A stretch of DNA of 64,000 nt, taken from assembly GCA_964017155.1 (NCBI GenBank), contig OZ024867.1:18321589-18385588 (forward strand), read 5' to 3'. A model generated the notes under the pieces. The model saw nothing but the letters and a program-made list of their open reading frames with translations, searched no databases and had not been told where the DNA came from. The position numbers and the translations under genes were made by a program. Of the stretch, positions 40,190 through 53,324 are shown one piece after another. Numbering within the stretch: position 1 is the first letter of the stretch; every line of letters begins with the position of its first letter. The stretch comes from Oasisia sp. SBJ-2009. Lineage: Eukaryota > Annelida > Polychaeta > Sabellida > Siboglinidae.

Positions 40190-41904
40190 TTATTCGTTGT
40201 TAAATCTTCTGTATGCGTGTATTCCTTGTTACATCTCCTAAATGCTCTTATTCCTTGTTACATCTGTTCAATGCTCTTATTCCTTGTTACATAAGCTCTA
40301 TGCGCTTTATTCCTTGATAAATCTGCTCTATGCGTTTGTTCCTTGTTACATATGCCCTATGCGTTTAATCCTTGTTACATCTGCTCTATGCGTTTATTCC
40401 TTGTTACATCTGCTCAGTGCTTTTATTCCTTGTAACATCTGCTAAGTCCTCTTATTCCTTGTTACATCTGCTTTATACTTTTATTCCTTGTTTCATCTGC
40501 TCTATGCGTTTATGCCTTGTTACATATACTCAATGCTCTTATTCCTTGTTACATTTACTCAATTCTCTTATTCGTTGTTACATCTGTTCTATGCGTTTAT
40601 TTCTTGATACAACTGCTCTATGCGCTTTATTTGTTTCGTTATTACATCTACTCTATGCGTTTATTCCTTGTTGCATCTGTTCTATGCGTTTAATCCTTGT
40701 TACATCTGCTATGTGCGTTTATTCCTTGTTACATTTGCTCTATACGTTTATTCCTTGTTACATCTGCTTTATGCGTTTTTCATTGTTATATCTGGTCTAT
40801 GCGATGTATTGCTTATGAAATATGTTCTATGCTTTGATTCCTTGTTACGTCTGCTCTATACGTTTATTCCGTGTTACATGTGCTTTATGCGTTTATTCCT
40901 TATTACATCTGCTCTATGCGATTTATGCCTTGTGAAATATGTTCTATGCCTTGATTCCTTGTTACGTCTGCTCAATGCGTTTATTCCTTGTGACATCTGC
41001 TCTATGCGATCTATTCCTTGGTACATCTGCTCCATGCGTTTATTCCTTGTTACATCTGCTCAGTGCACTTATTCCTTGTAACATCTGCCAAATCATCTTA
41101 TTCCTTGTTACATCTCCTTTAAGCGTTTATTCCTTGTTTCATCTGCTCTATGCGTTTATTCCTTGTTACATTTACTCAATTCTCTTATTTCTTGTCACAT
41201 TTGCTCAATCCTTCTATTCCTTGTTACATATGCTCTATGCGTTTATTCCTTGTTTTAACTGCTCTATGCACATTATCCCTTGTTACATCTACTCTATGCG
41301 TTTAGTCCTTGTTACACCTGCTCTATGCCTTTTTTCCATGTTGCAACTGCTCTATGCGTATATTCCTTGTTACATCAATTCTATGCGTTTATTCCTTCTT
41401 ACATCTGCTCTATGCGCTTTATTCCTTGTTACATCTACTCTATGCGTTTACTCCTTGTTACATCTGCTCTATGCGTGTACTCCTTGTTACATCTGCTCTG
41501 TGCGTTTATTCCTTGTTACATCTGCTGTATGCGTCTATTCCTTGTTACATCTACTCTATGCGTTTATTCCTTGTTTTAACTGCTCTATGCACTTTATTCC
41601 TTGTTACCTCTACTCTATGCGTTTATTCCTTCTTACATCTGCTCTATGCGCTTTATTCCTTGTTACATCTACTCGATGCGTTTACTCCTTGTTACATCTG
41701 CTCTATGCGTGTATTCCTTGTTACATCAACTCTATGCGTTTATTCCTTGTTACATCTGCTCTATGCGTTTATTCCTTGTTACATCTGCTCTATGCGTTTA
41801 TTCCTTGTTACAAGTGCTCTATGCGTTTATTCCTTGTTACATCTGCTCTATGCGTTTATTTCTTGTTACATCTGCTATATGCGTTTATTCATTATTACAT
41901 CTGT
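40190..41904 (+). repeat. 29-bp minisatellite array
   Basis: About 59 units. Variant units at about 40800-41600 (for example GTATTGCTTATGAAATATG and CATGTTGCAACTGCTCTATG) recur in the same order at about 46980-47760, and partly at 45173-45900, showing block duplication. Plus-strand open frames reach 363 codons; see findings. Confidence 0.95.
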
Positions 41905-42972
41905 TCTGCAGGTATGCAGGTGTTGGTGAACCCCAGGTATTGCAACAACTCAGGGAGTTTGACGCCCCTGCCATGCAGAATTGTAAACCACTGCCTTGTG
42001 GTACAGGTTCTTGGCAGAAACGAAGGCTAACGGAGCAAGCCCTATGCCGAAAACCATGTCACTGTGGCAGCCTCAAGGGCGGTTGATGTATGGAACTCCC
42101 AACATGTCGACCAGCCACTGCAGGGACTAATTGTTTGCGCCTGTCTTGACATGTTCTTTCCGGTGTGAGACCTCTATTTGTTCCCCGAAAGAGTGTCGCT
42201 AGTAACTCGCAAAAGCCAGGGGCACTTCTACACTGTTTGCTAGCTGCTTCCATGAAATGTACAAATGCACGAAAATCCATACCGGATCTGCAGTCGCTCA
42301 AGTTACCAAGGACCGCGCTGCTGGACCTCATCTTCCATCGACAGTGAAAATCAGCTAAGAATAAGAAGACAAAGACAAAGAAGACAGCTACTGACAATTG
42401 GACAATGGGACGTCAGGACTCTCCTCGACCGTGGAGCTAACCGACCAGAAAGACGTACGGCACTAGTAGCAATATAACTTGCCAAATACAACATCGACAT
42501 CGCCGCCCTATGTGAAAAAAGGTTCTCAGAGTATGGTAGTGTCGATGACTTGGAATACTCTTTCTTCTGGAGTGGCAAACCCGAAGGAGAAAGAAGGGAA
42601 TCAGGGGTGGGCTTTGCTATCAAGAAGGATATCGTTACAAAGCTGACAGAAATGCCACGGCCAGTAAGAGACGATGAGACTACCTCTGAGCAATGACAAC
42701 TTTGCTACAATTATCAGCGTGTACGCTCCAACAATGCCAAACCAGATGAATACAAGGATGCCTTCTATAACCAGCTGGCAAGTGTGCTCAGTGGCATCCC
42801 TCATACAGATAAGCTACTACTGATAGGATACTTCAATGCGAGGATAGGAAGAGAACATGACAAGTGGCCCTTGGTCATGGGCAAACATGGGATTGGGAAA
42901 TGCAACTCCAATGGCGAGCTTCTATTGGCTCTGTGCTTTGAGTTCGAACTGATAGTGATGAACACCATACGC
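41905..42972 (+). mobile_element. LINE 5' fragment with endonuclease, copy 1 (most damaged)
   Basis: Starts at TGCAGGTATGCAGGTG and ends in ACCATACGCTATATACG, where the 29-bp array resumes. The first 440 bp are non-coding 5' sequence. From about 42390 it encodes an AP-type endonuclease: LTIGQWDVRTLLDRGANRP, GKPEGERRESGVGFAIKKD, then in a second frame SGIPHTDKLLLIGYFNARIG. The catalytic GDFN is GYFN. This copy alone has a TAA at 42475-42477 and an 11-bp deletion at 42672 compared with the other three. No RT part follows. Confidence 0.85.
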
Positions 42973-45085
42973 TATATACGTTTATTCCTTGTTACATCTG
43001 CTCTATGCGTTTATTCCTCGCTACATCTGCTCTATGCGTTTATTAATTGTTACATCTGCTCAATGCTCTCGGTCCTTGCTACATATGCTCTGTGCGCTTT
43101 ATTCCTTGTTAAATCTGCTCTATGCGTGTGTTCCTTGATACATCTGCCCTATGCGTTTATTCCTTATTACATCTGTTCTATGCGTTTATTCATTGTTACA
43201 TCTGCTCTATGAGTTTAATCCTTGTAACATCTGGTTTATGCGATTTATTCCATGTTACATATGCTTAATGCTCTTATACCTTGTTACATCTGCTCAATGC
43301 CCTCGTTCCTTGTTACTTATGCTCTCTGCGCTTTAGTCCTTGTTAAATCTGCTCTATGTGTGTTCCTTGCTACATCTGCCCTATGCGTTTATTCCTTGTT
43401 ACATCTGTTCTATGCCTTTATTCCTTGTTACACCTACTTAATCCTCTCATTCCTTTTTACATATGTTCTATGCGTTTACTCCTTGTTACATCTTCTCAGT
43501 GCTCTTATTCCTTGTACCAGCTGCTAAATCCTCTTATTCCTTGTTACATCTGTTCTATGCGCTTTTTTACTTGCTACATCTGCTCTATTCGTTTATTCCT
43601 TGTTACATCTGCGTTATGCGTTTATTCCTTTTTACGTCTGGTCTGTGCGATTTATATGTTGTTACATCTTTTCTATGCGTTTATTCTTTGTTAAATTTGC
43701 TGTATGCGTTTGTTCCGTGTTGCATCTGCTCTATGTGTTTATTCTTTGTTACGTCTGCTAGGTACGTTTATTCCTTGTTATATCTGCGTTATGCCCTTAC
43801 TCCTTCTCACATCTGCTTTAAGCGATTTATTCTTTGTTACATCTTCTGTACGCGTTTATTCCTTGTTACATCTGTCTATACGCTTTATTCTTTGAAACAT
43901 CTACTCTACGCGTTTATTCCTTGATACATGTGCTCTATGCGTTTATTCCTTGTTACATTTGTTATATGCGTGTATTCCTTGTTTTATCTACTCTATGGGT
44001 TTACTCCTTGTTACATTTCCTCAATGCTCTTAATCCATATTTCACATACTGTATGCGTTTATTCGTTGTTACATCTGCTCTATGCGTTTATTTCTTGTTA
44101 CATCTGCTATATGCGTTTGTTCCTTTTTACATCTACTCTATGCGTCTTTTTCTTGTTACATCTGCTCTATGCGTTTATTCTTTACATCTGCTCTTACATA
44201 TGCCTTTACTCCTTCTAACATCTGCCTTATGCGATTTCTTCAATGCTCTTATTCCTTGTTACAACTGGTGTAGGCGTTTATTACTTGTTACATCTGCTCT
44301 ATGCGTTTGTTCCTTGGTACATCTGCCCTAAGCGTTTATTTCTTATTACATTTATTTTGATTTCTTGTTGTTTCTATGTGCTTTATTCCTTACTACATCT
44401 GTTCTATGTGTTTTTTTCCTAGCTACAACTGCTCTATGCGTTTATTCTTTGTTACATCTGCTCAATCCTCTTATTCCTTGGTACATCTGTTTTATGTGTT
44501 TATTCCTAGTAACATCTGCTCAGTGCTCTTATTCCTAGTAATATCTGCTATATCATCATATTCCTTGTTACATCTGCCCTATGCGATTATTCCTTGTTAT
44601 ATCTACTCAATGCGTCTATTCCTTGTTACATCTGCTCTATGTCTTTATTCCTTGGTACATCTGCTCTGTGTCTTTATTCCTTGGTACATCTGCCCTAAGC
44701 GTTTATTGCTTGTTACATCTGCTCTATGCTTTTATTCCTTGTTACATCTGCTCTATGCGTTTTTTATTCCTTGTTACATCTGTTAGATGAGTGTATTCCT
44801 TGTTACATCTGCTACACGCGTTTATTGATTGCTACATCTGCTCTATGCGTTTATTCCTTGTTACATCTGCTCAATCCTCTTATTCCTTTTTACATCTGTT
44901 CTATACGTTTATTCCTTGTTACATCTTCTCAGTGCTCTTATTCCTTGTACCAGCTGCTAAATCCTCTTAGTCCTTGTTACATCTGCTCTATGCGCTTTAT
45001 TACTTGCTGCATCTGCTCTATTCGTTTATTCTTTGATACGTCTGCTCTATGCGTTTTTTCCTTGTTACAATAGTTTTATGCGTGT
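42973..45085 (+). repeat. 29-bp minisatellite array between LINE fragments
   Basis: About 73 units, including a recognisable irregular patch (CTTACATATGCC near 44190). The same array with the same variant order recurs at 49140-51250, 54405-56517 and 61582-63695. Confidence 0.95.
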
Positions 45086-45175
45086 ATTCCTTCTTCTTCT
45101 TCCGAATACCGCCTAGCTTCAACATGCAGAAGATACAGGCGGGCGAACAGGAAAAATCTGAAATATATCTCTATG
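45086..45175 (-). mobile_element. Remnant of the RT LINE fragment after deletion
   Basis: The first ~85 bp of the RT module are present (CTTCTTCTTCCGAATACCGC to GAAATATATCTC), then the sequence passes straight to 29-bp units. In the complete copies another 1.1 kb follows. Both edges of the missing part have TATATC, consistent with deletion at short homology. Confidence 0.8.
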
Positions 45176-48056
45176 CTTTGATTCCTTGTTACGTCTGCTC
45201 TATACGTTTATTCCGTGTTACATGTGCTTTATGCGTTTATTCCTTATTACATCTGCTCTATGCGATTCATGCCTTGTGAAATATGTTCTATGCCTTGATT
45301 CCTTGTTACGTCTGCTCAATGCGTTTATTCCTTGTGACATCTGCTCTATGCGATCTATTCCTTGGTACATCTGCTCCATGCGTTTATTCCTTGTTACATC
45401 TGCTCAGTGCTCTTATTCCTTGTAACATCTGCCAAATCGTCTTATTCCTTGTTACATCTCCTTTAAGCGTTTATTCCTTGTTTCATCTGCTCTATGCGTT
45501 TATTCCTTGTTACATTTACTCAATTCTCTTATTTCTTGAGACATTTGCTCAATCCTTCTATTCCTTGTTACATATGCTCTATGCGTTTATTCCTTGTTTT
45601 AACTGCTCTATGCACATTATCCCTTGTTACATCTACTCTATGCGTTTAGTCCTTGTTACACCTGCTCTATGCCTTTTTTCCATGTTGCATCTGCTCTATG
45701 CGTATATTCCTTGTTACATCAATTCTATGCGTTTATTCCTTCTTACATCTTCTCTATGCGCTTTATTCCTTGTTACATCTACTCTATGCGTTTACTCCTT
45801 GTTACGTCTGCTCTGTGCGTTTATTCCTTGTTACATCTGCTGTATGCGTCTATTCCTTGTTACATCTACTCTATGCGTTTATTCCTTGTTTTAACTGCTT
45901 TATGCACTTTATTCCTTGTTACCTCTACTCTATGCGTTTATTCCTTCTTACATCTGCTCTATGCGCTTTATTCCTTGTTACATCTACTCGATGCGTTTAC
46001 TCCTTGTTACATCTGCTCTATGCGTGTATTCCTTGTTACATCAACTCTATGCGTTTATTCCTTGTTACATCTACTCTATGCGTTTATTCCTTGTTGCATC
46101 TGTTCTATGCGTTTAATCCTTGTTACATCTGCTATGTGCGTTTATTCCTTGTTACATTTGCTCTATACGTTTATTCCTTGTTACATCTGCTCAGTGCTCT
46201 TATTCCTTGTAACATCTGCCAAATCGTCTTATTCCTTGTTACATCTCCTTTAAGCGTTTATTCCTTGTTTCATCTGCTCTATGCGTTTATTCCTTGTTAC
46301 ATTTACTCAATTCTCTTATTTCTTGAGACATTTGCTCAATCCTTCTATTCCCTGTTACATATGCTCTATGCGTTTATTCCTTGTTTTAACTGCTCTATGC
46401 ACATTATCCCTTGATACATCTACTCTATGCGTTTAGTCCTTGATACACCTGCTCTATGCCTTTTTTCAATGTTGCATCTGCTCTATGCGTATATTCCTTG
46501 TTACATCAATTCTATGCGTTTATTCCTTCTTACATCTGCTCTATGCGCTTTATTCCTTGTTACATCTACTCTATGCGTTTACTCCTTGTTACATCTGCTC
46601 TATGCGCTTTATTCCTTGTTACATCTACTCGATGCGTTTACTCCTTGTTACATCTGCTCTATGCGTGTATTCCTTGTTACATCAACTCTATGCGTTTATT
46701 CCTTCTTACATCTGCTCTATGCGCTTTATTCCTTGTTACATCTACTCGATGCGTTTACTCCTTGTTACATCTGCTATATGCGTGTATTCCTTGTTACATC
46801 AACTCTATGCGTTTATTCCTTGTTACATCTACTCTATGCGTTTATTCCTTGTTGCATCTGTTCTATGGGTTTAATCCTTGTTACATCTGCTATGTGCGTT
46901 TATTCCTTGTTACATTTGCTCTATACGTTTATTCCTTGTTACATCTGCTTTATGCGTTTTTCATTGTTATATCTGGTCTATGCGATGTATTGCTTATGAA
47001 ATATGTTCTATGCTTTGATTCCTTGTTACGTCTGCTCTATACGTTTATTCCGTGTTACATGTGCTTTATGCGTTTATTCCTTATTACATCTGCTCTATGC
47101 GATTGATGCCTTGTGAAATATGTTCTATGCCTTGATTCCTTGTTACGTCTGCTCAATGCGTTTATTCCTTGTGACATCTGCTCTATGCGATCTATTCCTT
47201 GGTACATCTGCTCCATGCGTTTATTCCTTGTTACATCTGCTCAGTGCTCTTATTCCTTGTAACATCTGCCAAATCGTCATATTCCTTGTTACATCTCCTT
47301 TAAGCGTTTATTCCTTGTTTCTTCTGCTCTATGCGTTTATTCCTTGTTACATTTACTCAATTCTCTTATTTCTTGTGACATATGCTCAATCCTTCTATTC
47401 CTTGTTTCATATGCTCTATGCGTTTATTCCTTGTTTTAACTGCTCTATGCACATTATCCCTTGTTACATCTACTCTATGCGTTTAGTCCTTGTTACACCT
47501 GCTCTATGCCTTTTTTCCATGTTGCATCTGCTCTATGCGTATATTCCTTGTTACATCAATTCTATGCGTTTATTCCTTCTTACATCTGCTCTATGCGCTT
47601 TATTCCTTGTTACATCTACTCTATGCGTTTACTCCTTGTTACGTCTGCTCTATGCGTGTACTCCTTGTTACATCTGCTCTGTGCGTTTATTCCTTGTTAC
47701 ATCTGCTGTATGCGTCTATTCCTTGTTACATCTACTCTATGCGTTTATTCCTTGTTTTAACTGCTCTATGCACTTTATTCCTTGTTACCTCTACTCTATG
47801 CGTTTATTCCTTCTTACATCTGCTCTATGCGCTTTACTCCTTGTTACATCTACTCGATGCGTTTACTCCTTGTTACATCTGCTCTATGCGTGTATTCCTT
47901 GTTACATCAACTCTATACGTTTATTCCTTGTTACATCTGCTCTATGCGTTTATTCCTTGTTACAAGTGCTCTATGCGTTTATTCCTTGTTACATATGCTC
48001 TATGCGTTTATTTCTTGTTACATCTGTTATATGCGTTTATTCCTTATTACATCTGT
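45176..48056 (+). repeat. 29-bp minisatellite array with internal block duplications
   Basis: About 99 units. The blocks starting at 45176, about 46186 and about 47013 repeat the same series of variant units, so the array grew by copying stretches of several hundred base pairs. It leads into endonuclease copy 2. Confidence 0.9.
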
Positions 48057-49146
48057 TCTGCAGGTATGCAGGTGTTGGTGAACCCCAGGTATTGCAACAA
48101 CTCAGGGAGTTTGACGCCCCTGCCATGCAGAATTGTAAACCACTGCCTTGTGGTACAGGTTCTTGGCAGAAACGAAGGCTAACGGAGCAAGCCCTATGCC
48201 GAAAACCATGTCACTGTGGCAGCATCAAGGGCGGTTGATGTATGGAACTCCCAACATGTCTCGACCAGCCACTGCAGGGACTAATTGTTTGCGCCTGTCT
48301 TGACATGTTCTTTCCGGTGTGAGACCTCTATTTGTTCCCCGAAAGAGTGTCGCTAGTAACTTGCAAAAGCCAGCGGCACTTCTACACTGTTTGCTAGCTG
48401 CTTCCATGAAATGTACAAATGCACGAAAATCCATACTGGATCTGCAGTCGCTCAAGTTACCAAGGACCGCGCTGCTCGACCTCATCTTCCATCGACAGTG
48501 AAAATCAGCTAAGAATAAGAAGACAAAGACAAAGAAGACAGCTACTGACAATTGGACAATGGGACGTCAGGACTCTCCTCGACCGTGGAGCTAACCGACC
48601 AGAAAGACGTACGGCACTAGTAGCAATAGAACTTGCCAAATACAACATCGACATCGCCGCCCTATGTGAAAAAAGGTTCTCAGAGTATGGTAGTGTCGAT
48701 GACTTGGAATACTCTTTCTTCTGGAGTGGCAAACCCGAAGGAGAAAGAAGGGAATCAGGGGTGGGCTTTGCTATCAAGAAGGATATCGTTACAAAGCTGA
48801 CAGAAATGCCACGGCCAGTAAGAGACATAATCATGACGATGAGACTACCTCTGAGCAATGACAACTTTGCTACAATTATCAGCGTGTACGCTCCAACAAT
48901 GCCAAACCAGATGAATACAAGGATGCCTTCTATAACCAGCTGGCAAGTGTGCTCAGTGGCATCCCTCATATAGATAAGCTACTACTGATAGGATACTTCA
49001 ATGCGAGGATAGGAAGAGAACATGACAAGTGGCCCTTGGTCATGGGCAAACATGGGATTGGGAAATGCAACTCCAATGGCGAGCTTCTATTGGCTCTGTC
49101 CTTTGAGTTCGAACTGATAGTGATGAACACCATACGCTATATACGT
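48057..49146 (+). mobile_element. LINE 5' fragment with endonuclease, copy 2
   Basis: Near-identical to copy 1 but without its TAA and 11-bp deletion. Frame 48419-48973 carries LTIGQWDVRTLLDRG to IISVYAPTMPN; the frame then shifts at about 48902 and 48949-49140 continues with SGIPHIDKLLLIGYFNARIG. GYFN replaces the catalytic GDFN. Confidence 0.88.
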
Positions 49147-51252
49147 TTATTCCTTGTTACATCTGCTCTATGCGTTTATTCCTCGCTACATCTGCTCTAT
49201 GCGTTTATTAATTGTTACATCTGCTCAATGCTCTCGGTCCTTGCTACATATGCTCTGTGCGCTTTATTCCTTGTTAAATCTGCTCTATGCGTGTGTTCCT
49301 TGATACATCTGCCCTATGCGTTTATTCCTTATTACATCTGCTCTATGCGTTTATTCATTGTTACATCTGCTCTATGAGTTTAATCCTTGTAACATCTGGT
49401 TTATGCGATTTATTCCATGTTACATATGCTTAATGCTCTTATTCCTTGTTACATCTGCTCAATGCCCTCGTTCCTTGTTACTTATGCTCTCTGCGCTTTA
49501 GTCCTTGTTAAATCTGCTCTATGTGTGTTCCTTGCTACATCTGCCCTATGCGTTTATTCCTTGTTACATCTGTTCTATGCCTTTATTCCTTGTTACACCT
49601 ACTTAATCCTCTCATTCCTTTTTACATATGTTCTATGCGTTTACTCCTTGTTACATCTTCTCAGTGCTCTTATTCCTTGTACCAGCTGCTAAATCCTCTT
49701 ATTCCTTGTTACATCTGTTCTATGCGCTTTTTTACTTGCTACATCTGCTCTATTCGTTTATTCCTTGTTACATCTGCGTTATGCGTTTATTCCTTTTTAC
49801 GTCTGGTCTGTGCGATTTATTTGTTGTTACATCTTTTCTATGCGTTTATTCCTTGTTAAATTTGCTGTATGCGTTTGTTCCGTGTTGCATCTGCTCTATG
49901 TGTTTATTCTTTGTTACGTCTGCTAGGTACGTTTATTCCTTGTTATATCTGCGTTATGCCCTTACTCCTTCTCACATCTGCTTTAAGCGATTTATTCTTT
50001 GTTACATCTTCTGTACGCGTTTATTCCTTGTTACATCTGTCTATACGCTTTATTCTTTGAAACATCTACTCTACGCGTTTATTCCTTGATACATGTGCAC
50101 TATGCGTTTATTCCTTGTTACATTTGTTATATGCGTGTATTCCTTGTTTTATCTACTCTATGGGTTTACTCCTTGTTACATTTCCTCAATGCTCTTATTC
50201 CATATTTCACATACTGTATGCGTTTATTCGTTGTTACATCTGCTCTATGCGTTTATTTCTTGTTACATCTGCTATATGCGTTTGTTCCTTTTTACATCTA
50301 CTCTATGCGTCTTTTTCTTGTTACATCTGCTCTATGCGTTTATTCTTTACATCTGCTCTTACATATGCCTTTACTCCTTCTAACATCTGCCTTATGCGAT
50401 TTCTTCAATGCTCTTATTCCTTGTTACAACTGGTGTAGGCGTTTATTACTTGTTACATCTGCTCTATGCGTTTGTTCCTTGGTACATCTGCCCTAAGCGT
50501 TTATTTCTTGTTACATTTATTTTTATTTCTTGTTGTTTCTATGTGCTTTATTCCTTACTACATCTGTTCTATGTGTTTTTTTCCTAGTTACAACTGCTCT
50601 ATGCGTTTATTCTTTGTTACATCTGCTCAATCCTCTTATTCCTTGGTACATCTGTTTTATGTGTTTATTCCTAGTAGCATCTGCTCAGTGTTCTTATTCC
50701 TAGTAATATCTGCTATATCATCATATTCCTTGTTACATCTGCCCTATGCGATTATTCCTTGTTATATCTACTCAATGCGTCTATTCCTTGTTACATCTGC
50801 TCTATGTCTTTATTCCTTGGTACATCTGCTCTGTGTCTTTATTCCTTGGTACATCTGCCCTAAGCGTTTATTGCTTGTTACATCTACTCTATGCTTTTAT
50901 TCCTTGTTACATCTGCTCTATGCGTTTTTTATTCCTTGTTACATCTGTTAGATGAGTTTATTCCTTGTTACATCTGCTACACGCGTTTATTGATTGCTAC
51001 ATCTGCTCTATGCGTTTATTCCTTGTTACATCTGCTCAATCCTCTTATTCCTTTTTACATCTGTTCTATACGTTTATTCCTTGTTACATCTTCTCAGTGC
51101 TCTTATTCCTTGTACCAGCTGCTAAATCCTCTTATTCCTTGTTACATCTGCTCTATGCGCTTTATTACTTGCTGCATCTGCTCTATTCGTTTATTCTTTG
51201 ATACGTCTGTTCTATGCGTTTTTTTCTTGTTACAGTAGTTTTATGCGTGTAT
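49147..51252 (+). repeat. 29-bp minisatellite array
   Basis: About 73 units, colinear with 42973-45085. Confidence 0.95.
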
Positions 51253-52380
51253 TCCTTCTTCTTCTTCCGAATGCCGCCTAGCTTCAACATGCAGAAGATA
51301 CAGGCGGGCGAACAGGAAAAATCTAAAATATATCCTTTTTTTCGTTTTGGGTGCATTGCAATGTATCAGAACCATAATTTGTGCATGTAACAGTAATGCG
51401 TGCAAAAGAACTAGATATATCTAAAAGGTGGAATAATGATAAGTCAGGATATTGCTCTTAAAGGAATCAAGGCTATCTTTATTTACAATATGCTGAGGGA
51501 GAGAGTTGCAAAGTCGAATGGTATTTGGGAAAAAAGAATACAAGTGGTAGTTACTCTGGAGTGAGGGATACGGTAAGACAAGGAATGTTGCTTTCTAATG
51601 ACTGTGTTTAAAGGAATAAGATATTTATTTGCAGGTATACCCACTAGGGCATTTTATATTTTGTTTAACATGTATAGTTTTGCATCTTTTCTACGGTCTG
51701 CTAGGGATCTCCAGCCTAATGACTGCAGCATATTAGTAACACTTGATGTATTATGGTGGCGATGTAAAACATATCGAGCTGCCCGGCGTTGTATCATTTC
51801 AAGTTTATTTATATGTCTAGCGGTATAAGGGTCCCGACAGTACAGCAATTTTCCAGGATAGGTCCAACAAAGGTGAAGTAAGCAAGATATTTTATTTGGA
51901 TTGACGAGACTTTGAGATTTCTGCGGAGGAAGCCTAATGATCTATTTGCTTTTGAAGAGATGCTATTTATGTGTGCATTCCATCGAAGGTCAGAAGTTAT
52001 GGTTATGCCAAGATATTAAGCCTGTGATACAGTTTCAAGTAGTTGTCCGTTGAGAATGTACTGGGTCTTAGTGATAGTTTAATTTCTCGTTACAGGGATG
52101 ACATGGCACTTTTCAAGATTGAAGCTCATTTTCCATTTTATGTCCATTTATCGAGTGTGTTAAGGTCTCCTTGGAGTGCAGCTGCGTTTACCTTAGGCTT
52201 AAGAGCTATATATATTATGCTGTCATCAGCAAAGAGTCTAACTGTAGAAGTAATATTGTCTGGGATGTCGTTAATGTAAAAAAGGAATAGGCAGGGACCA
52301 AGTACAGAACCTACAGGGACTCCTGATGTTACATGGACTTCAGAGGAGGCTTCGCCTTCTATTAATACCTAATACCTTTT
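51253..52380 (-). mobile_element. LINE RT fragment, copy 1
   Basis: On the minus strand, from 52375: GSVLGPCLFLFYINDIPDN (RT box), VRLFADDSIIYIALKPK with the FADD catalytic box near 52225, LGITITSDLRWNAHI, SLGFLRRNLK, then MIQRRAARYVLHRHHNTSS and LQSLGWRSLADRRKDAKLY near 51654-51800. It begins abruptly in the middle of the RT palm and ends near a CT-rich tract at 51260. This copy has a stop at 51654-51656 where copies 2 and 3 are open. A Jockey/CR1-like element, different in family from the endonuclease fragment. Confidence 0.8.
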
Positions 52381-53324
52381 ATATCTCGTCTATGCGATTT
52401 ATTCCTTGATACATCTGGTATATGCGTTTATTTATTGTTACATATGCTCTATGCGCTTTATTACTTGCTACATCTGCTCAGTGCTCTTATTCCTTGTAAC
52501 ATCTGCCAAATCGTCTTATTCCTTGTTACATCTCCTTTAAGCGTTTGTTCCTTGTTTCATCTGCTCTATGCGTTTATTCCTTGTTACATTTACTCAATTC
52601 TCTTATTTCTTGTGACATTTGCTCAATCCTTCTATTCCTTGTTACATATGCTCTATGCGTTTATTCCTTGTTTTAACTGCTCTATGCACATTATCCCTTG
52701 TTACATCTACTCTATGCGTGTAGTCCTTGTTACACCTGCTCTATGCTTTTTTTCCATGTTGCGTCTGCTCTATGCGTATATTCCTTGTTACATCAATTCT
52801 ATGCGTTTATTCCTTCTTACATCTGCTCTATGCGCTTTATTCCTTGTTACATCTACTCTATGCGTGTACTCCTTGTTACATCTGCTCTGTGCGTTTATTC
52901 CTTGTTACATCTGCTGTATGCGTCTATTCCTTGTTACATCTACTCTATGCGTTTATTCCTTGTTTTAACTGCTCTATGCACTTTATTCCTTGTTACCTCT
53001 ACTCTATGCGTTTATTCTTTCTTACATCTGCTCTATGCGCTTTATTCCTTGTTACATCTACTCGATGCGTTTACTCTTTGTTACATCTGCTCTATGCGTG
53101 TTTTCCTTGTTACATCAACTCTATGCGTTTATTCCTTGTTACATCTGCTCTATGCGTTTATTCCTTGTTACATCTGCTCTATGCGTGTATTCCTTGTTAC
53201 AAGTGCTCTATGCGTATATTCCTTGTTACATCTGCTCTATGCGTTTATTCCTTGTTACATCTGCTCTATGCGTTTATTTATTGTTACATCTGCTATATGC
53301 GTTTATTCCTTATTACATCTGTTC
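52381..53324 (+). repeat. 29-bp minisatellite array
   Basis: About 32 units linking the RT fragment to endonuclease copy 3; colinear with 59533-60498. Confidence 0.95.

Noticed and set aside
40939..42030. Long Cys/Leu-rich open frames over the 29-bp arrays (up to 372 codons) as a membrane-protein family
   Set aside because: The repeat unit lacks stops in all three plus frames, so all frames are open together; frames run on into LINE 5' sequence. No frame is favoured.
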